From CAWBRT01 sp050015355 (GTDB taxonomy: Bacteria > Acidobacteriota > Terriglobia > Terriglobales > Acidobacteriaceae): 64,000 bases of DNA. Shown here piece after piece: positions 54,855 to 63,390 of the stretch (positions are counted from its first letter, which is position 1; every line of letters starts with the position of its first letter). The stretch lies in assembly GCA_050015355.1 (NCBI GenBank), contig JBEKBO010000007.1, forward strand, positions 13,356-77,355, given 5' to 3'. The notes under the pieces were generated by a model that was not told the DNA's origin, ran no database searches, and was given only the letters and a program-made list of their open reading frames with translations. A program made the translations under genes and the position numbers.

Positions 54855-55331
54855 ATGGCATTCTGCACGGCCTGTGGTGCGCCTCTGAATGAAACGGCGG
54901 CCTTCTGCGCAAGCTGCGGCGCGGCGGTGAAGCGCGACAATGCTGCCGCCGGACCCGCCGCTGGAGGCCCTGCTGAACCCGGCCCGGCTGGGGCTGCCCC
55001 AGGCGGCCAGCCGGCTACAGCGACTCCGGCAATCTCGCAAAACCTGGCTGGAATGCTCTGCTACATCTTCTTTGCGGCCGTCATTTTCCTGCTTGTGGAA
55101 CCATACAACCGCAATCGATTCATTCGCTTTCACGCTTTCCAGTCGATCCTGTTCACGGTCGCCTGGATCGTCTTGCACGGGGTGGTTGTCATCCCCTACT
55201 TGGGATGGGCTCTCTGGCCAATCCTCGAGCTGGCATTCCTGATTGCTTGGATTGTGCTGTTGATCAAGGCCTATCAGGGCCAGATGTTCAAGCTGCCGGT
55301 CATTGGCGAATTTGCCGAGCAGCACGCCTGA
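54855..55331 (+). CDS. Zinc-ribbon membrane protein (DUF4870-like)
   Basis: A 158-residue membrane protein starting at ATG 54855 with GGAGG nine bases upstream. An N-terminal zinc ribbon has CTACGAPLNETAAFCASCGA (two CxxC pairs, residues 4-23). A Pro/Gly/Ala linker follows at about 30-65, then three hydrophobic helices (about 68-82, 98-118, 122-142) with YNRNRFIRFHAFQSIL between them. This layout fits DUF4870-type proteins with a zinc ribbon. The function is unknown. It lies 63 bases after the Fur-family gene. Confidence 0.85.
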   Translation: MAFCTACGAPLNETAAFCASCGAAVKRDNAAAGPAAGGPAEPGPAGAAPGGQPATATPAISQNLAGMLCYIFFAAVIFLLVEPYNRNRFIRFHAFQSILFTVAWIVLHGVVVIPYLGWALWPILELAFLIAWIVLLIKAYQGQMFKLPVIGEFAEQHA

Positions 55332-55342
55332 GAATCGAGAAT

Positions 55343-55391
55343 TGGGGTGGTAGATCGGGGTCCCCGGCGAGCCCTGCTCGCTGGGGTGGTA
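55343..55391 (+). repeat. VSP-A hairpin copy with a partial copy in front
   Basis: The full copy is 55357-55391 (GGGGTCCCCGGCGAG, loop CCCTG, CTCGCTGGGGTGGTAGA). TGGGGTGGTAGA at 55343-55354 is the right end of a lost neighbour, so at least two once stood in tandem. Confidence 0.85.
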
Positions 55392-55619
55392 GAGCCGTTT
55401 TTGGTCCATGGAATCCGAAAAAGAGTCCGAAAAGCGCGGCTGTGTGCTCCTGGGCTGACTCTGGAATTGTCAACTGCACCCTTGCCCGGAAATCTTTCCT
55501 GCTAAACACTCTTGACATTACCGCGGCAACTGGCAATCCTAATTGTTTTTCATTTCTGCATTTATTTTCGACGATCGGCGGAAGTGAGCGGTGTGCTTCT
55601 CGTCCGAGGAAGGCCCTGA

Positions 55620-56594
55620 GTGCTCATTCGAGTTTTTTACCACCACAAGTGCTTTGACGGGGCGTGTTCCGCCGCCCTTTTCTCGCGCTTCTACCGCGAG
55701 CGGATTCGTACCAACGCCGAATTCGAATTCGTCGGTCTTGTGCACAGGGCCGGGGCTCTCTTCGATGAAAACGATTTCACCGGCGACGAGAACGCGATCG
55801 TCGATTTTAAATACTCGGCGTCCCCGAAGATCACCTGGTGGTTCGATCATCACCAGAGCGCATTTCTTACGCCCGAAGATGCGGCTCATTTTGAGCAACA
55901 GCAGAGCACGACCAAATTCTATGATCCCGATTTCAAGTCCTGCACCAAGCTGATCGCCACCGTGGCCGAGAATCGCTTTGGCTTCAACCTGGAGCCCGTA
56001 CGGGAAATGGTCAACTGGGCCGATATCATCGACGGAGCCCTCTACGACAGCCCCGGGGACGCTGTGGGAATGCGCTCGCCCGCCACGCGGCTGACCATGG
56101 TCATCGAAGCCAGTCAGGACCCGCGGCTCTTGCCGCGCCTCATTCCGCTGCTGGCTACTCGACCGCTCGAGCAGATCGTGGAAGACCCCTTGGTCGCCCC
56201 TCTGGTTCCGCCCTTGCTGGATCGGCATCGCCGCTCCATCAAGATTCTCGCGGACCACGCCGAGAGCAAGCAGGGGACGGTGTTCTTCGACGTTACCGGA
56301 TTCGATCTGGAGGGCTACAACAAGTTCATCCCCTACTACCTCCACCCCGAGTGCGTTTACAGCATCGGGCTCAGCCAGAGCAGCTTCCGGATGAAAGTCT
56401 CCGTCGGCTCGAACCCATGGACCACGGCGACGAATCTTGCCAACCTGGCGAAAATCTGCGAGCGCTACGGCGGAGGCGGCCATGCCCGTGTGGGCGCCAT
56501 CTCGTTCGACCCGGCGGAGGGCGACCGGGCGCGGGCGGCGGCGCACGAAATTGTCGCCGAACTCCGGGCATACGAACACGGCCAGCACCGCTAA
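55620..56594 (+). CDS. DHH-family phosphohydrolase
   Basis: A 324-residue hydrolase of the DHH superfamily, cytoplasmic. GTG 55620 follows GAGGAAGG. It shows the N-terminal metal residues H9 and D13 (YHHKCFDGACSA), VDF with D62, the DHH motif at 76-78 (WWFDHHQS), a central MVNWADIIDGALY helix and the C-terminal DHHA1 motif GGGGHARVGA near 287. The family includes RecJ exonucleases, oligoribonucleases and cyclic di-nucleotide phosphodiesterases; the short form resembles the NrnA/pAp-phosphatase side but the DHHA1 part is atypical. The substrate is unknown. Confidence 0.87.
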   Translation: MLIRVFYHHKCFDGACSAALFSRFYRERIRTNAEFEFVGLVHRAGALFDENDFTGDENAIVDFKYSASPKITWWFDHHQSAFLTPEDAAHFEQQQSTTKFYDPDFKSCTKLIATVAENRFGFNLEPVREMVNWADIIDGALYDSPGDAVGMRSPATRLTMVIEASQDPRLLPRLIPLLATRPLEQIVEDPLVAPLVPPLLDRHRRSIKILADHAESKQGTVFFDVTGFDLEGYNKFIPYYLHPECVYSIGLSQSSFRMKVSVGSNPWTTATNLANLAKICERYGGGGHARVGAISFDPAEGDRARAAAHEIVAELRAYEHGQHR

Positions 56595-56630
56595 GTTGAT
56601 TCGGATTCGTACAGCCTGTTTTCAAAAACT

Positions 56631-56665
56631 GTGCCCCACATCTGCTGCAGTTAGCAGATGTGGGA
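56631..56665. repeat. VSP-B hairpin copy 6
   Basis: GTGCCCCACATCTGC, loop TGCAGTTA, GCAGATGTGGGAA. It lies 36 bases after the DHH gene. Confidence 0.84.
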
Positions 56666-56879
56666 ACGGCGCGGAATCCTCAAAACAAAAGCTCCCGCGG
56701 CGTTAACGGGCAATTGCTATCCTCGCGGAAAACTCCATTGGCTTTCGCCGGCAACTAACGACAGAGTAGAAGTAAGGCCAAATTCGCGGAAGGTATATAC
56801 GCGAAGGAGCCGGGCATCGAGCCCGGCGGCGCTAGTGCTGGGAACATCAACCCTAAGCTGCTCTAGGAAAGCGCTCACC

Positions 56880-57902
56880 ATGAACATTGCCGGCAAGCGG
56901 TTTCTCCCTATCCTGCTTTCTCTTCTGATTTTGACTCTGCTGACGCCGGTTCTGGCTTTTGCTCAGGTGCCGCCGCAAGCGACCAGCGGAGAGCGGGAGT
57001 CCGCTGCGGAGCAGCAATCGGATAGCGTTGCGAACTTCGCCGTCAATGTTAACCTCGTGAACCTGTTTTTCGCGGTGAAGGATGCGCGCGGCGTTCCGGT
57101 GCGAAACCTTCGCCAAGAGGAGTTTGAGGTTTTCGAGGAAGGAAAACCGCAGACCATCAAGTATTTCAAGGTGGATGCCACTCAACCGCTAACCCTCGGA
57201 CTGCTTGTCGATACCAGCGGCAGCACCCGCCGCATTCTGCCCTTCGTGCGCCAGGTTAGAACGCAGTTCCTTAGCAAGGTGCTGCGTGATAAAGATTTGG
57301 CGTTCCTCATGAGTTTCGACGTTGGCGTCGATCTTCTGCAAGACCTCACCGGCCCCAGTACTGACCTGAAGGCCGCACTGCTGGAAATCAGCAGCGACGG
57401 CGGGGACTGGTTGCTGCCGGGCAAAGAAGGCTTCCCGGATTCGCGAAAGGGCTCGCGCGGTACGCTGCTCTACGACGCAATCTACCTGGCCGCAACCGAA
57501 GAGCTGCAACATGAGGTTGGGCGGAAGACAATCGTCGTCATAACGGACGGTGTCGACCAAGGCAGCCAAACCAGTGTGGCCGCCACCATCGAGGCGGCGC
57601 AAAAGGTTGATGCCTCGGTTTATGTGCTGCTCGCCTACGACCTTGATTACGGGGCGCGTAGCGAGGATATCGGAAAGATTTGCAAAGAAACGGGCGGCAG
57701 GGTGATTGAGATTGGCCAGAAACCTGACGGATTGGAAAAAGCCATCCGGCAGATTTCAGAAGAATTGCGCAACCAATACTACATCGGCTATACGCCAACG
57801 CAAAAGCCGGACGGCTCTTTCCGCAAGCTTCATGTTCGAGTCAACAAGAGCGGCGACTTCCGCGTACAGCTCCGCAAGGGGTACTACTCACCCAACGAGT
57901 GA
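56880..57902 (+). CDS. VWFA-related protein, acidobacterial type
   Basis: Exported protein of 340 residues beginning at ATG 56880 with AGGAAA upstream; the open frame before it has no homology. The signal peptide is about 1-29. An Ig-like part follows (NLFFAVKDARGVPVRNLRQEEFEVFEEGKPQTIKYF in two stretches). The von Willebrand A domain has the MIDAS triad D111-x-S113-x-S115 (LLVDTSGSTRR), then FLMSFDVGVDLLQDLT, TLLYDAIYLAA and VVITDGVDQGS. It ends FRKLHVRVNKSGDFRVQLRKGYYSP. This matches the VWFA-related domain proteins named for Acidobacteria (TIGR03436). The role is not known; metal-dependent protein binding is probable. Confidence 0.92.
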   Translation: MNIAGKRFLPILLSLLILTLLTPVLAFAQVPPQATSGERESAAEQQSDSVANFAVNVNLVNLFFAVKDARGVPVRNLRQEEFEVFEEGKPQTIKYFKVDATQPLTLGLLVDTSGSTRRILPFVRQVRTQFLSKVLRDKDLAFLMSFDVGVDLLQDLTGPSTDLKAALLEISSDGGDWLLPGKEGFPDSRKGSRGTLLYDAIYLAATEELQHEVGRKTIVVITDGVDQGSQTSVAATIEAAQKVDASVYVLLAYDLDYGARSEDIGKICKETGGRVIEIGQKPDGLEKAIRQISEELRNQYYIGYTPTQKPDGSFRKLHVRVNKSGDFRVQLRKGYYSPNE

Positions 57903-57973
57903 TACGGCTAAATAATCAGACGCCAAGGCGCGCCAGGTGCTTAACCGGCGGAATGCTACGCGCAGTGCAGTCG

Positions 57974-60900
57974 TCAGTTCACCGTCAGAGTGAACGTAGT
58001 GCTGTGCGTCAGGGTGCCGCTGGTGGCTGTTACCGTGACAGTGTAAGTGCCCACCGGCGTGCCCGGGTCGGGAGTGTGTGCTTGGGTTGTGCTAGCACTG
58101 TTGGTGCTTCCTCCCCCACCTCCGCAACCGACGCCGGCGATCAGCAATCCGGCCAAAAGCAGCGAGAGCGCGGCATAGCCATAGCGCCGCCTTCTACGAG
58201 CGCCGGTCAGAAGCAGCACGCCTCCCAGCATTAGGACTGTGCTTGCCCGCCACGAACCCGGCCGTGGATGCTGGCCTTCGTGAAGTGATGCCGTGCTCGG
58301 GGCGGTGGTTGTGATTTTTAAGGTCGCCGTGTTGCCGACGGTAAGAGACGCCGGAATGAAGGAGTAATCGGTTTCAGCGGGCAGTCCGGAGCAGGAAAGA
58401 CTTAAGCTGCCTGTGAAACCGGCGATGGCGGAGCTGGAAACCGATACGCCGGCGGCTCCGCCTCTCACAACGCTGACAGATGGCGTAGCCGTGAGCGTGA
58501 AATCGGGATTGGCGATAGTAACAGTTACAACGCTGCTGGTAGCGGCGAGCCAGTTGGTATCTCCCGAGTAGGTGAGCGTGAGGTTGTGTGTTCCGATAGA
58601 AAATGGCGCGGCTGCGCTGTTGAGGGTAATGATGGAACCCGCGCCCGCGCTGGAAGTGGCGGTCCAGACGGGTGTTGCTGAGCTGTCAAGAAGAACACTC
58701 AGTGTGCCGGTTGGAGCAGGGCCAAAAGCAGAGGCAGAAAGCTGGACCATAAAAGAGAGCTCACTGCCAGGCGCGTAAGCGAAGTGCACGGCGTCAAACT
58801 GCGCCACAAGAGAGACAACCGGCGTGGCGCTTGAGACAACCGTTAGATTGATTGGCGCGGAAGCACCGGAATTAAAGTTCGTGTCACCAGAGTAGGAGGC
58901 GAAAATCAGGTGCGTGCCGAGCGCCAGAGAACTCGTCGAAAACTGGGCTGTGCCGTTAGCGACGCTTACGGGAGCACCGAGGGCTGTACCGTTGTCATAA
59001 AACTGCACCGTCCCAGTGGCGGATAGCGAAGTAAACTTCGCGCTCACCGTAACGAGCGACCCGAGGATGGCTTGGTTGTAGCTGGCGCTCACCGTCAAGG
59101 TCACGGTGGCCTTCCCTAGGATCACCGTCGACCAGTTGGTCACCAGCGCATTGGCGTCGACCGAACCCCAGCCAGTGGCCAGATCGTAGCCAGTTCCGGC
59201 GCTGTAGCCGTTCATGACCCCGGAAACATTCTTTTGGTTGGATGAACAGCCCGACGATTTGCCGGCGCAAGGCACCGCGTTCGTACCCGACGTGATGTCA
59301 TGGTAGACGCCGGAGGTCGAGGCCAATGGATAAAAGTGAAGATTCGGATTGCCCTGCATGGAGCCGGTGGACTGGTTGACGATCGCCATCAGGCCGGCAA
59401 AGGTCTGTACCGATACGGAAGTGCCGCCGTAGATAGAGACTTTCCCTGGGCACTCCTGGTTGAGGCATACGACGTAACCATCGTGCCCCGCGGCCGCCAG
59501 TGACACATCCGGCAGTAAACGATGCCGCTGACCAGGGGCGCCGGGATCATCAGCCGCGAGAACGCCGGTGCCTGTCTGCCATGCGGGCCTGCTATAGAGC
59601 GTGCTGACTCCGCCGCCACCCGCCCATAATCCGGAAGCAGCACTCTCGTTCCACACTACCTCCGGGATGTACCGGTTCGCGGAAGCGTGGTGCGCGTCTG
59701 AAGTACTGTTCCAATAGGTCGAGTCGCCGTTCTCGTTGAACTGCGTGCCGCCGACCGCGACGTTGTAGGGCGTGGAAGCCAGTCCGCTAACGGCAAAGCC
59801 ATGGCTTGCGTTTGTACTGGTTGGGTCGTCGCAACCGGCGGAGCCATCATCTCCGGTGGAGACGAAAACAGAGATTCCCTGTGCCGCCGCCTGCTGCCAA
59901 AGCGAGTTGTAAGACTGGCTCCCTTGGGAATCATCCTGTTCGCAGTCTCCGTAGCTCATGCTCACCACCGGAGCGAGGTTGTTATCCACGATATAGGCGG
60001 CTGAGAGGTCGATTCCGTCGGCGGCTTTCGTGCTTTTGGAGACCACCAACAGGATCGTCGCACCTTTGGCCACCGCGCCCGACCACTGCACGTCGAGTTC
60101 GGACTCATCCACGTCATCGGACACGATTCCTGGGTCCGGGCCGTTGACGATAATCTGCGGCGGGTTCAACGGGAGTCCGAACAGGTTTTGAAAGTCGCTG
60201 ACATCGCCGATGTCGATGTTGCTGCGGGCGACGATGGCGATCTTCTGGCCGGTCCCATCCATGCTCGGGCTGGCGTTCCACAGCGGCAGCACGTTATAAA
60301 TGGTCGCAAAATCGTACGGCCCCAGCGCATGACTCCCATTGCTGAGGTTGAATTCCGGAATGGCCGTCGCATTCGTCCTGGCGACCGAGGTCTGGGTGAC
60401 AAGGCGATGCATCGCGCGCCGTGGAAAATTGTGCAGAGAGGCAATACCTTTCACTACCGGCGCCAGTGCGGCTGGAATATAAGGGTTGGTCGCGTTAGCC
60501 CAGTACTGTTTGCCCTCGGCAACGTAACTGTTGATCTGTGTGTGAAATGCCTCTGCCACCTGGGCCGCGGTACCGCTGAATTCGATGAAGCGCCGTCCTT
60601 GCGTCACCCCGTTCACGCGAAAACCATGACCGCGCAGCCAGGCAGTGACGGTTTCAACGTCCTGCGGGGCTGGACCAAACTGCTCGCCGAATTCCTGTGG
60701 GGTGAGCCAACGGCGATAGCTGGAAGAAGCAGGGTCTTGCTGCGCAGTCAGAAGCTCCTCAAGGGATTCTTGCTGCGCCGGGCTGCTGCCGAGAAGCAGC
60801 ATCATCCGCTCCATCGCCAAATCGCCGTCGGCAGCGCCGGCGGGTGTTGCGGAGCGAACCCGCCGATTAACATGCCCTTTCAGTTCAATGAGTTGACGCT

Positions 60901-61039
60901 CATCGACCGCGTCCGTAATGCGCCCCTCCGGCCTCGCGGACTGCGCTGCAACCGCAGGCACCAGCCCTGCCAGAACCAGTATCAGGAAAACACCCGGAAA
61001 CAGCGGACGCAGCTTGCCGGACTTCTGATGCTCGCTCAT
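57974..61039 (-). CDS. Pro-kumamolisin (S53/sedolisin) protease with Ig-like tail and C-terminal anchor
   Basis: A 1021-residue secreted acid protease. ATG 61039 is chosen; TTG 61069 is in frame. The signal peptide is about 10-33. A pro-kumamolisin activation domain follows (about 65-200: LEELLTAQQDPASSSYRRWLTPQEFGEQFGP). The sedolisin catalytic domain (about 230-620) has the Glu/Asp pair in DVDESELDVQWSG (about 312) and the Ser in GGTSVSVQ (about 537). The usual SGTSxSxP is here GGTSVSVQ, so Pro is missing. Three Ig-like (Big_3) repeats follow with SGDTNFNSG, then TYSGDTNWLA and the PDFTLTATPSVSVVRGG module. A short hydrophobic segment, a basic run (GARRRRRYG) and a second hydrophobic segment close it. 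Divergent from the glycosyltransferase. Confidence 0.92.
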   Translation of the reverse strand: MSEHQKSGKLRPLFPGVFLILVLAGLVPAVAAQSARPEGRITDAVDERQLIELKGHVNRRVRSATPAGAADGDLAMERMMLLLGSSPAQQESLEELLTAQQDPASSSYRRWLTPQEFGEQFGPAPQDVETVTAWLRGHGFRVNGVTQGRRFIEFSGTAAQVAEAFHTQINSYVAEGKQYWANATNPYIPAALAPVVKGIASLHNFPRRAMHRLVTQTSVARTNATAIPEFNLSNGSHALGPYDFATIYNVLPLWNASPSMDGTGQKIAIVARSNIDIGDVSDFQNLFGLPLNPPQIIVNGPDPGIVSDDVDESELDVQWSGAVAKGATILLVVSKSTKAADGIDLSAAYIVDNNLAPVVSMSYGDCEQDDSQGSQSYNSLWQQAAAQGISVFVSTGDDGSAGCDDPTSTNASHGFAVSGLASTPYNVAVGGTQFNENGDSTYWNSTSDAHHASANRYIPEVVWNESAASGLWAGGGGVSTLYSRPAWQTGTGVLAADDPGAPGQRHRLLPDVSLAAAGHDGYVVCLNQECPGKVSIYGGTSVSVQTFAGLMAIVNQSTGSMQGNPNLHFYPLASTSGVYHDITSGTNAVPCAGKSSGCSSNQKNVSGVMNGYSAGTGYDLATGWGSVDANALVTNWSTVILGKATVTLTVSASYNQAILGSLVTVSAKFTSLSATGTVQFYDNGTALGAPVSVANGTAQFSTSSLALGTHLIFASYSGDTNFNSGASAPINLTVVSSATPVVSLVAQFDAVHFAYAPGSELSFMVQLSASAFGPAPTGTLSVLLDSSATPVWTATSSAGAGSIITLNSAAAPFSIGTHNLTLTYSGDTNWLAATSSVVTVTIANPDFTLTATPSVSVVRGGAAGVSVSSSAIAGFTGSLSLSCSGLPAETDYSFIPASLTVGNTATLKITTTAPSTASLHEGQHPRPGSWRASTVLMLGGVLLLTGARRRRRYGYAALSLLLAGLLIAGVGCGGGGGSTNSASTTQAHTPDPGTPVGTYTVTVTATSGTLTHSTTFTLTVN

Positions 61040-61220
61040 CGTAAGACCAGAGTTGCGCAATCTTGGCAAGCGTCCACTCTGAAGTCAAACAAATTCCTCG
61101 CGCTAGGAGAGATGGCAAGCCTGGGGTAAGTCGAACACCCGGCGAACCTTATGCAAGGCGCTCTAACGCCGGGCGCGTGGCGCGTCCGCACGCTCGACAA
61201 GCCGCGCGAGTAGGTTGTCT
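61040..61220. other. Divergent space, S53 protease and GT2
   Basis: Contains no gene. GGCGCTCTAACGCCGGGCGCGTGGCGCG is GC-rich but not a clean hairpin. The promoter of the protease was not located. Confidence 0.35.
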
Positions 61221-61229
61221 TGGTATAAT
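61221..61229 (+). promoter_or_regulatory. Extended -10 promoter, near-leaderless start of GT2
   Basis: TGGTATAAT is a perfect extended -10 (TGnTATAAT). It ends nine bases before GTG 61239, so the message would begin about three bases upstream of the start. Confidence 0.55.
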
Positions 61230-61238
61230 AAGTCTATC

Positions 61239-62219
61239 GTGCCCAAGTTTTCCATTGTTGTTCCGTTTCACAATGAGCAGGAGAGCATTACCGAACTCTA
61301 TGGCCGGCTGAAGGCCGTGATGGAAGCGGCGGGCGAATGCTTCGAGCTGGTGTTCGTCGACGATGGCAGCCGCGATCAGACCTTCCACCTGCTGGAGGAA
61401 ATCGCCGCCATCGACAGCCGCGTAGTGGTGGTAAAGCTGAGCCGGAACTTCGGTCAGACCTCGGCCCTGGCGGCCGGCTTCGACCATGCGCAGGGCGAAT
61501 ACGTCATCGCCATGGACGGCGATCTGCAGCACGACCCGGACGACATTCCGGCGTTCATCGCAAAGATTAACGAGGGCTATGACATTGTGAGCGGCTGGCG
61601 CAAGGTGCGCATCGACAATCTGGTGATGCGGCGAATTCCCTCGCGTTGCGCCAACTGGTTGATGTCGAAGCTGAGCGGCGTCAATCTTCACGATTTCGGC
61701 ACCACCTACAAGGCCTACCGCCGCGAACTGATCGATCAGGTTCCGCTCTATGGCGAGGGCATGCATCGCTTTATTCCCGCCTTGGCGTCGTGGTATGGCG
61801 CGCGCATCTGCGAGATTCCCATCAAGAACATCAACCGGGATAAGGGCAAATCGCATTACGGCATCACCCGCACTTTCCGGGTTTTCTTTGACCTCATCAC
61901 CATTCGCTTCCTGCTCAAATACCTGTCAAGGCCCTTGCACTTCTTCGGAACGTTAGGGATGGCGGGGATTTTCGGCGGTTCGGCGATTGCGGTCTGGATG
62001 ATGGCGCTGAAGGTGTTTTTCCATGCCAACGTCATGGATCAGCACGGTCCGCTGTTGATTCTGGCTGCGGTGATGATCGTGGCCGGCGTGCAATTGCTGG
62101 CCTTTGGCCTGTTGGGCGAATTGCAGGTGCGCCAATTCCAAGAGGCCAGCGCCGGAGCGCCTTACCGCGTCGAGAAGGTGATCCGCGCCGCCGGCAGTGA
62201 ACGAGAGCTGCAAAACTAA
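61239..62219 (+). CDS. Family 2 glycosyltransferase, polyprenyl-phosphate sugar type
   Basis: A 326-residue membrane glycosyltransferase if started at GTG 61239; TTG 61215 is in frame but lies before the promoter. The GT-A domain has FSIVVPFHNEQESI, FVDDGSRDQT, and the DxD-type MDGDLQHDPDDIP. NLHDFGTTYKAYRRE and HRFIPALASWYGARICEIPI follow. Two C-terminal membrane helices lie at about 238-262 and 272-300. This is the layout of GtrB, ArnC and DPM1-type enzymes that put a sugar on undecaprenyl phosphate. The nucleotide sugar cannot be read. No gtrA-like flippase adjoins, and an LIR follows. Confidence 0.9.
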   Translation: MPKFSIVVPFHNEQESITELYGRLKAVMEAAGECFELVFVDDGSRDQTFHLLEEIAAIDSRVVVVKLSRNFGQTSALAAGFDHAQGEYVIAMDGDLQHDPDDIPAFIAKINEGYDIVSGWRKVRIDNLVMRRIPSRCANWLMSKLSGVNLHDFGTTYKAYRRELIDQVPLYGEGMHRFIPALASWYGARICEIPIKNINRDKGKSHYGITRTFRVFFDLITIRFLLKYLSRPLHFFGTLGMAGIFGGSAIAVWMMALKVFFHANVMDQHGPLLILAAVMIVAGVQLLAFGLLGELQVRQFQEASAGAPYRVEKVIRAAGSERELQN

Positions 62220-62260
62220 GCCGGTGTAGTGTCCCAAAAGTTTGTGACAAACTTTGGGGC

Positions 62261-62434
62261 GTCATGCTGAGCGCAGTAGAGCAGGTTCTGCGCTGTCATG
62301 CTGAGCACAGCGAAGCATCCCAGGAAACTCCCCCACTCCGCGCCGCTCTGGGCTTTTCGATAAAATCCTTGGGCTGTGCCTCTGCCCCACGGTGTGCTGG
62401 GATTCTTCGCTCCCTCCGGTCGCTCAGAATGACA
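62261..62434. repeat. LIR12: TGTCATGCTGAGC inverted repeat (two left ends)
   Basis: The left end GTCATGCTGAGCGCAG is repeated at about 62296 (TGTCATGCTGAGCACAG). The right end is CGGTCGCTCAGAATGACA. The middle is shared with LIR1 and LIR9 (CTTTTCGATAAAATCCTTGGG). It lies after the GT2 gene and before the convergent NTF2-like gene. Confidence 0.85.
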
Positions 62435-62655
62435 ACTTTTCATCACACAAGGCTGCGTCATAGATCACTGAAAATTGTGTAACTGTTATGCCATAGATAC
62501 AAGCAGAACGTTCAATCGTTCAGGATTCATACCCCCGGCGGGGGCGAGAATCGCGAAACCCGGCAATATCAGTGCGGTTGTTTGCCCGGGAGCTCCGTTC
62601 GCATTCGCCGGGGGCACTTTTGTCTAGGGCCGGTGATTACTCGCAGGACGGCGGC
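62435..62655. other. Intergenic remainder, GT2 to NTF2-like gene
   Basis: Partial GC-rich inverted repeats (CCCCGGCGGGGGC near 62535) but no gene. No promoter is expected here as both genes end here. Confidence 0.35.
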
Positions 62656-63210
62656 TCAGAGCCATGTGACCTGTTCGATGACAGTCAGTGACTTGATACG
62701 GCAGCCATCGAGGATGGCCTCGATGCTGAAGGGGTTATAGGGCCTCCCGTTCGGGCGAATCCTGTCAGGCTCCAGCATGAACTTCACCTCATTTCCCGAG
62801 ACGCTGATGCGGTTCTCGTGGTAGATGGGACCGTCGGGCGGCGAATCAGGGAGCCTTCTGCTGAGGCCGCGGCCCCGGGCCAGAAACCCGCGCAGCGCTT
62901 TCTTTCCCTTCGAGTGCCGTTCCACCATGATGTGTCCGTTCACGCCTGTTGCCCAGGTGGCAAAAGCAACGTCATCCGTCACGTACTTCATGCTCGCCTC
63001 GAAGCGCCCGGCATCATTGGAGTCATAAAACGCCTTGAGCACCGCCATGGGAGCAGAACACGGTTCGCTTGAACCGGTTCCCGAGGTCTGCGCCCGCGCG
63101 GGATACGACAGCATAACCGCGAGCGTGAGGCCTAAAGCCGCGGTGAGCATTCCTTTCACGTGCGCGAAACTGAGATTTCCCATGGCTCTTGGTTGTAATG
63201 GAAACCCCAT
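62656..63210 (-). CDS. Exported NTF2-like (SnoaL-type) protein, unknown function
   Basis: A 184-residue product with a signal peptide ending about residue 41 (LTLAVMLSYPARAQ). ATG 63210 follows GGAAAGGGG; ATG 63183 is in frame and also possible. The mature part resembles the NTF2 fold: APMAVLKAFYDSNDAGRFEASMKYVTDDVAFATW at the N-terminus, HSKGKKALRGFLA, and strands PIYHENRISVSGNEVKFMLEPDRIRP and ILDGCRIKSLTVIEQVTWL. A pocket with no clear catalytic residue is typical of such proteins. It is divergent from the aminotransferase. Confidence 0.7.
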   Translation of the reverse strand: MGFPLQPRAMGNLSFAHVKGMLTAALGLTLAVMLSYPARAQTSGTGSSEPCSAPMAVLKAFYDSNDAGRFEASMKYVTDDVAFATWATGVNGHIMVERHSKGKKALRGFLARGRGLSRRLPDSPPDGPIYHENRISVSGNEVKFMLEPDRIRPNGRPYNPFSIEAILDGCRIKSLTVIEQVTWL

Positions 63211-63381
63211 AACTCACTGCCCCTTTCCATATCGTAATCCTTCCAAATCCGGCGTCAATTTGCCATCGGCGCGCTCCCCCAATCTTTCTTCCGCATCGCA
63301 TTTCCCGCATTTCCACTAACAGATAAAATACTTGCGAATCTTTCTCCATGTGAAAGAATAAAAACAGAAAACTAACTGATC

Positions 63382-63389
63382 GGGGGGGG
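63382..63389 (+). promoter_or_regulatory. G8 tract directly before an ATG
   Basis: Eight G in a row end one base before ATG 63391 and cover the position where a ribosome site should sit. Slippage could change the spacing. Confidence 0.45.
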
Positions 63390-63390
63390 T

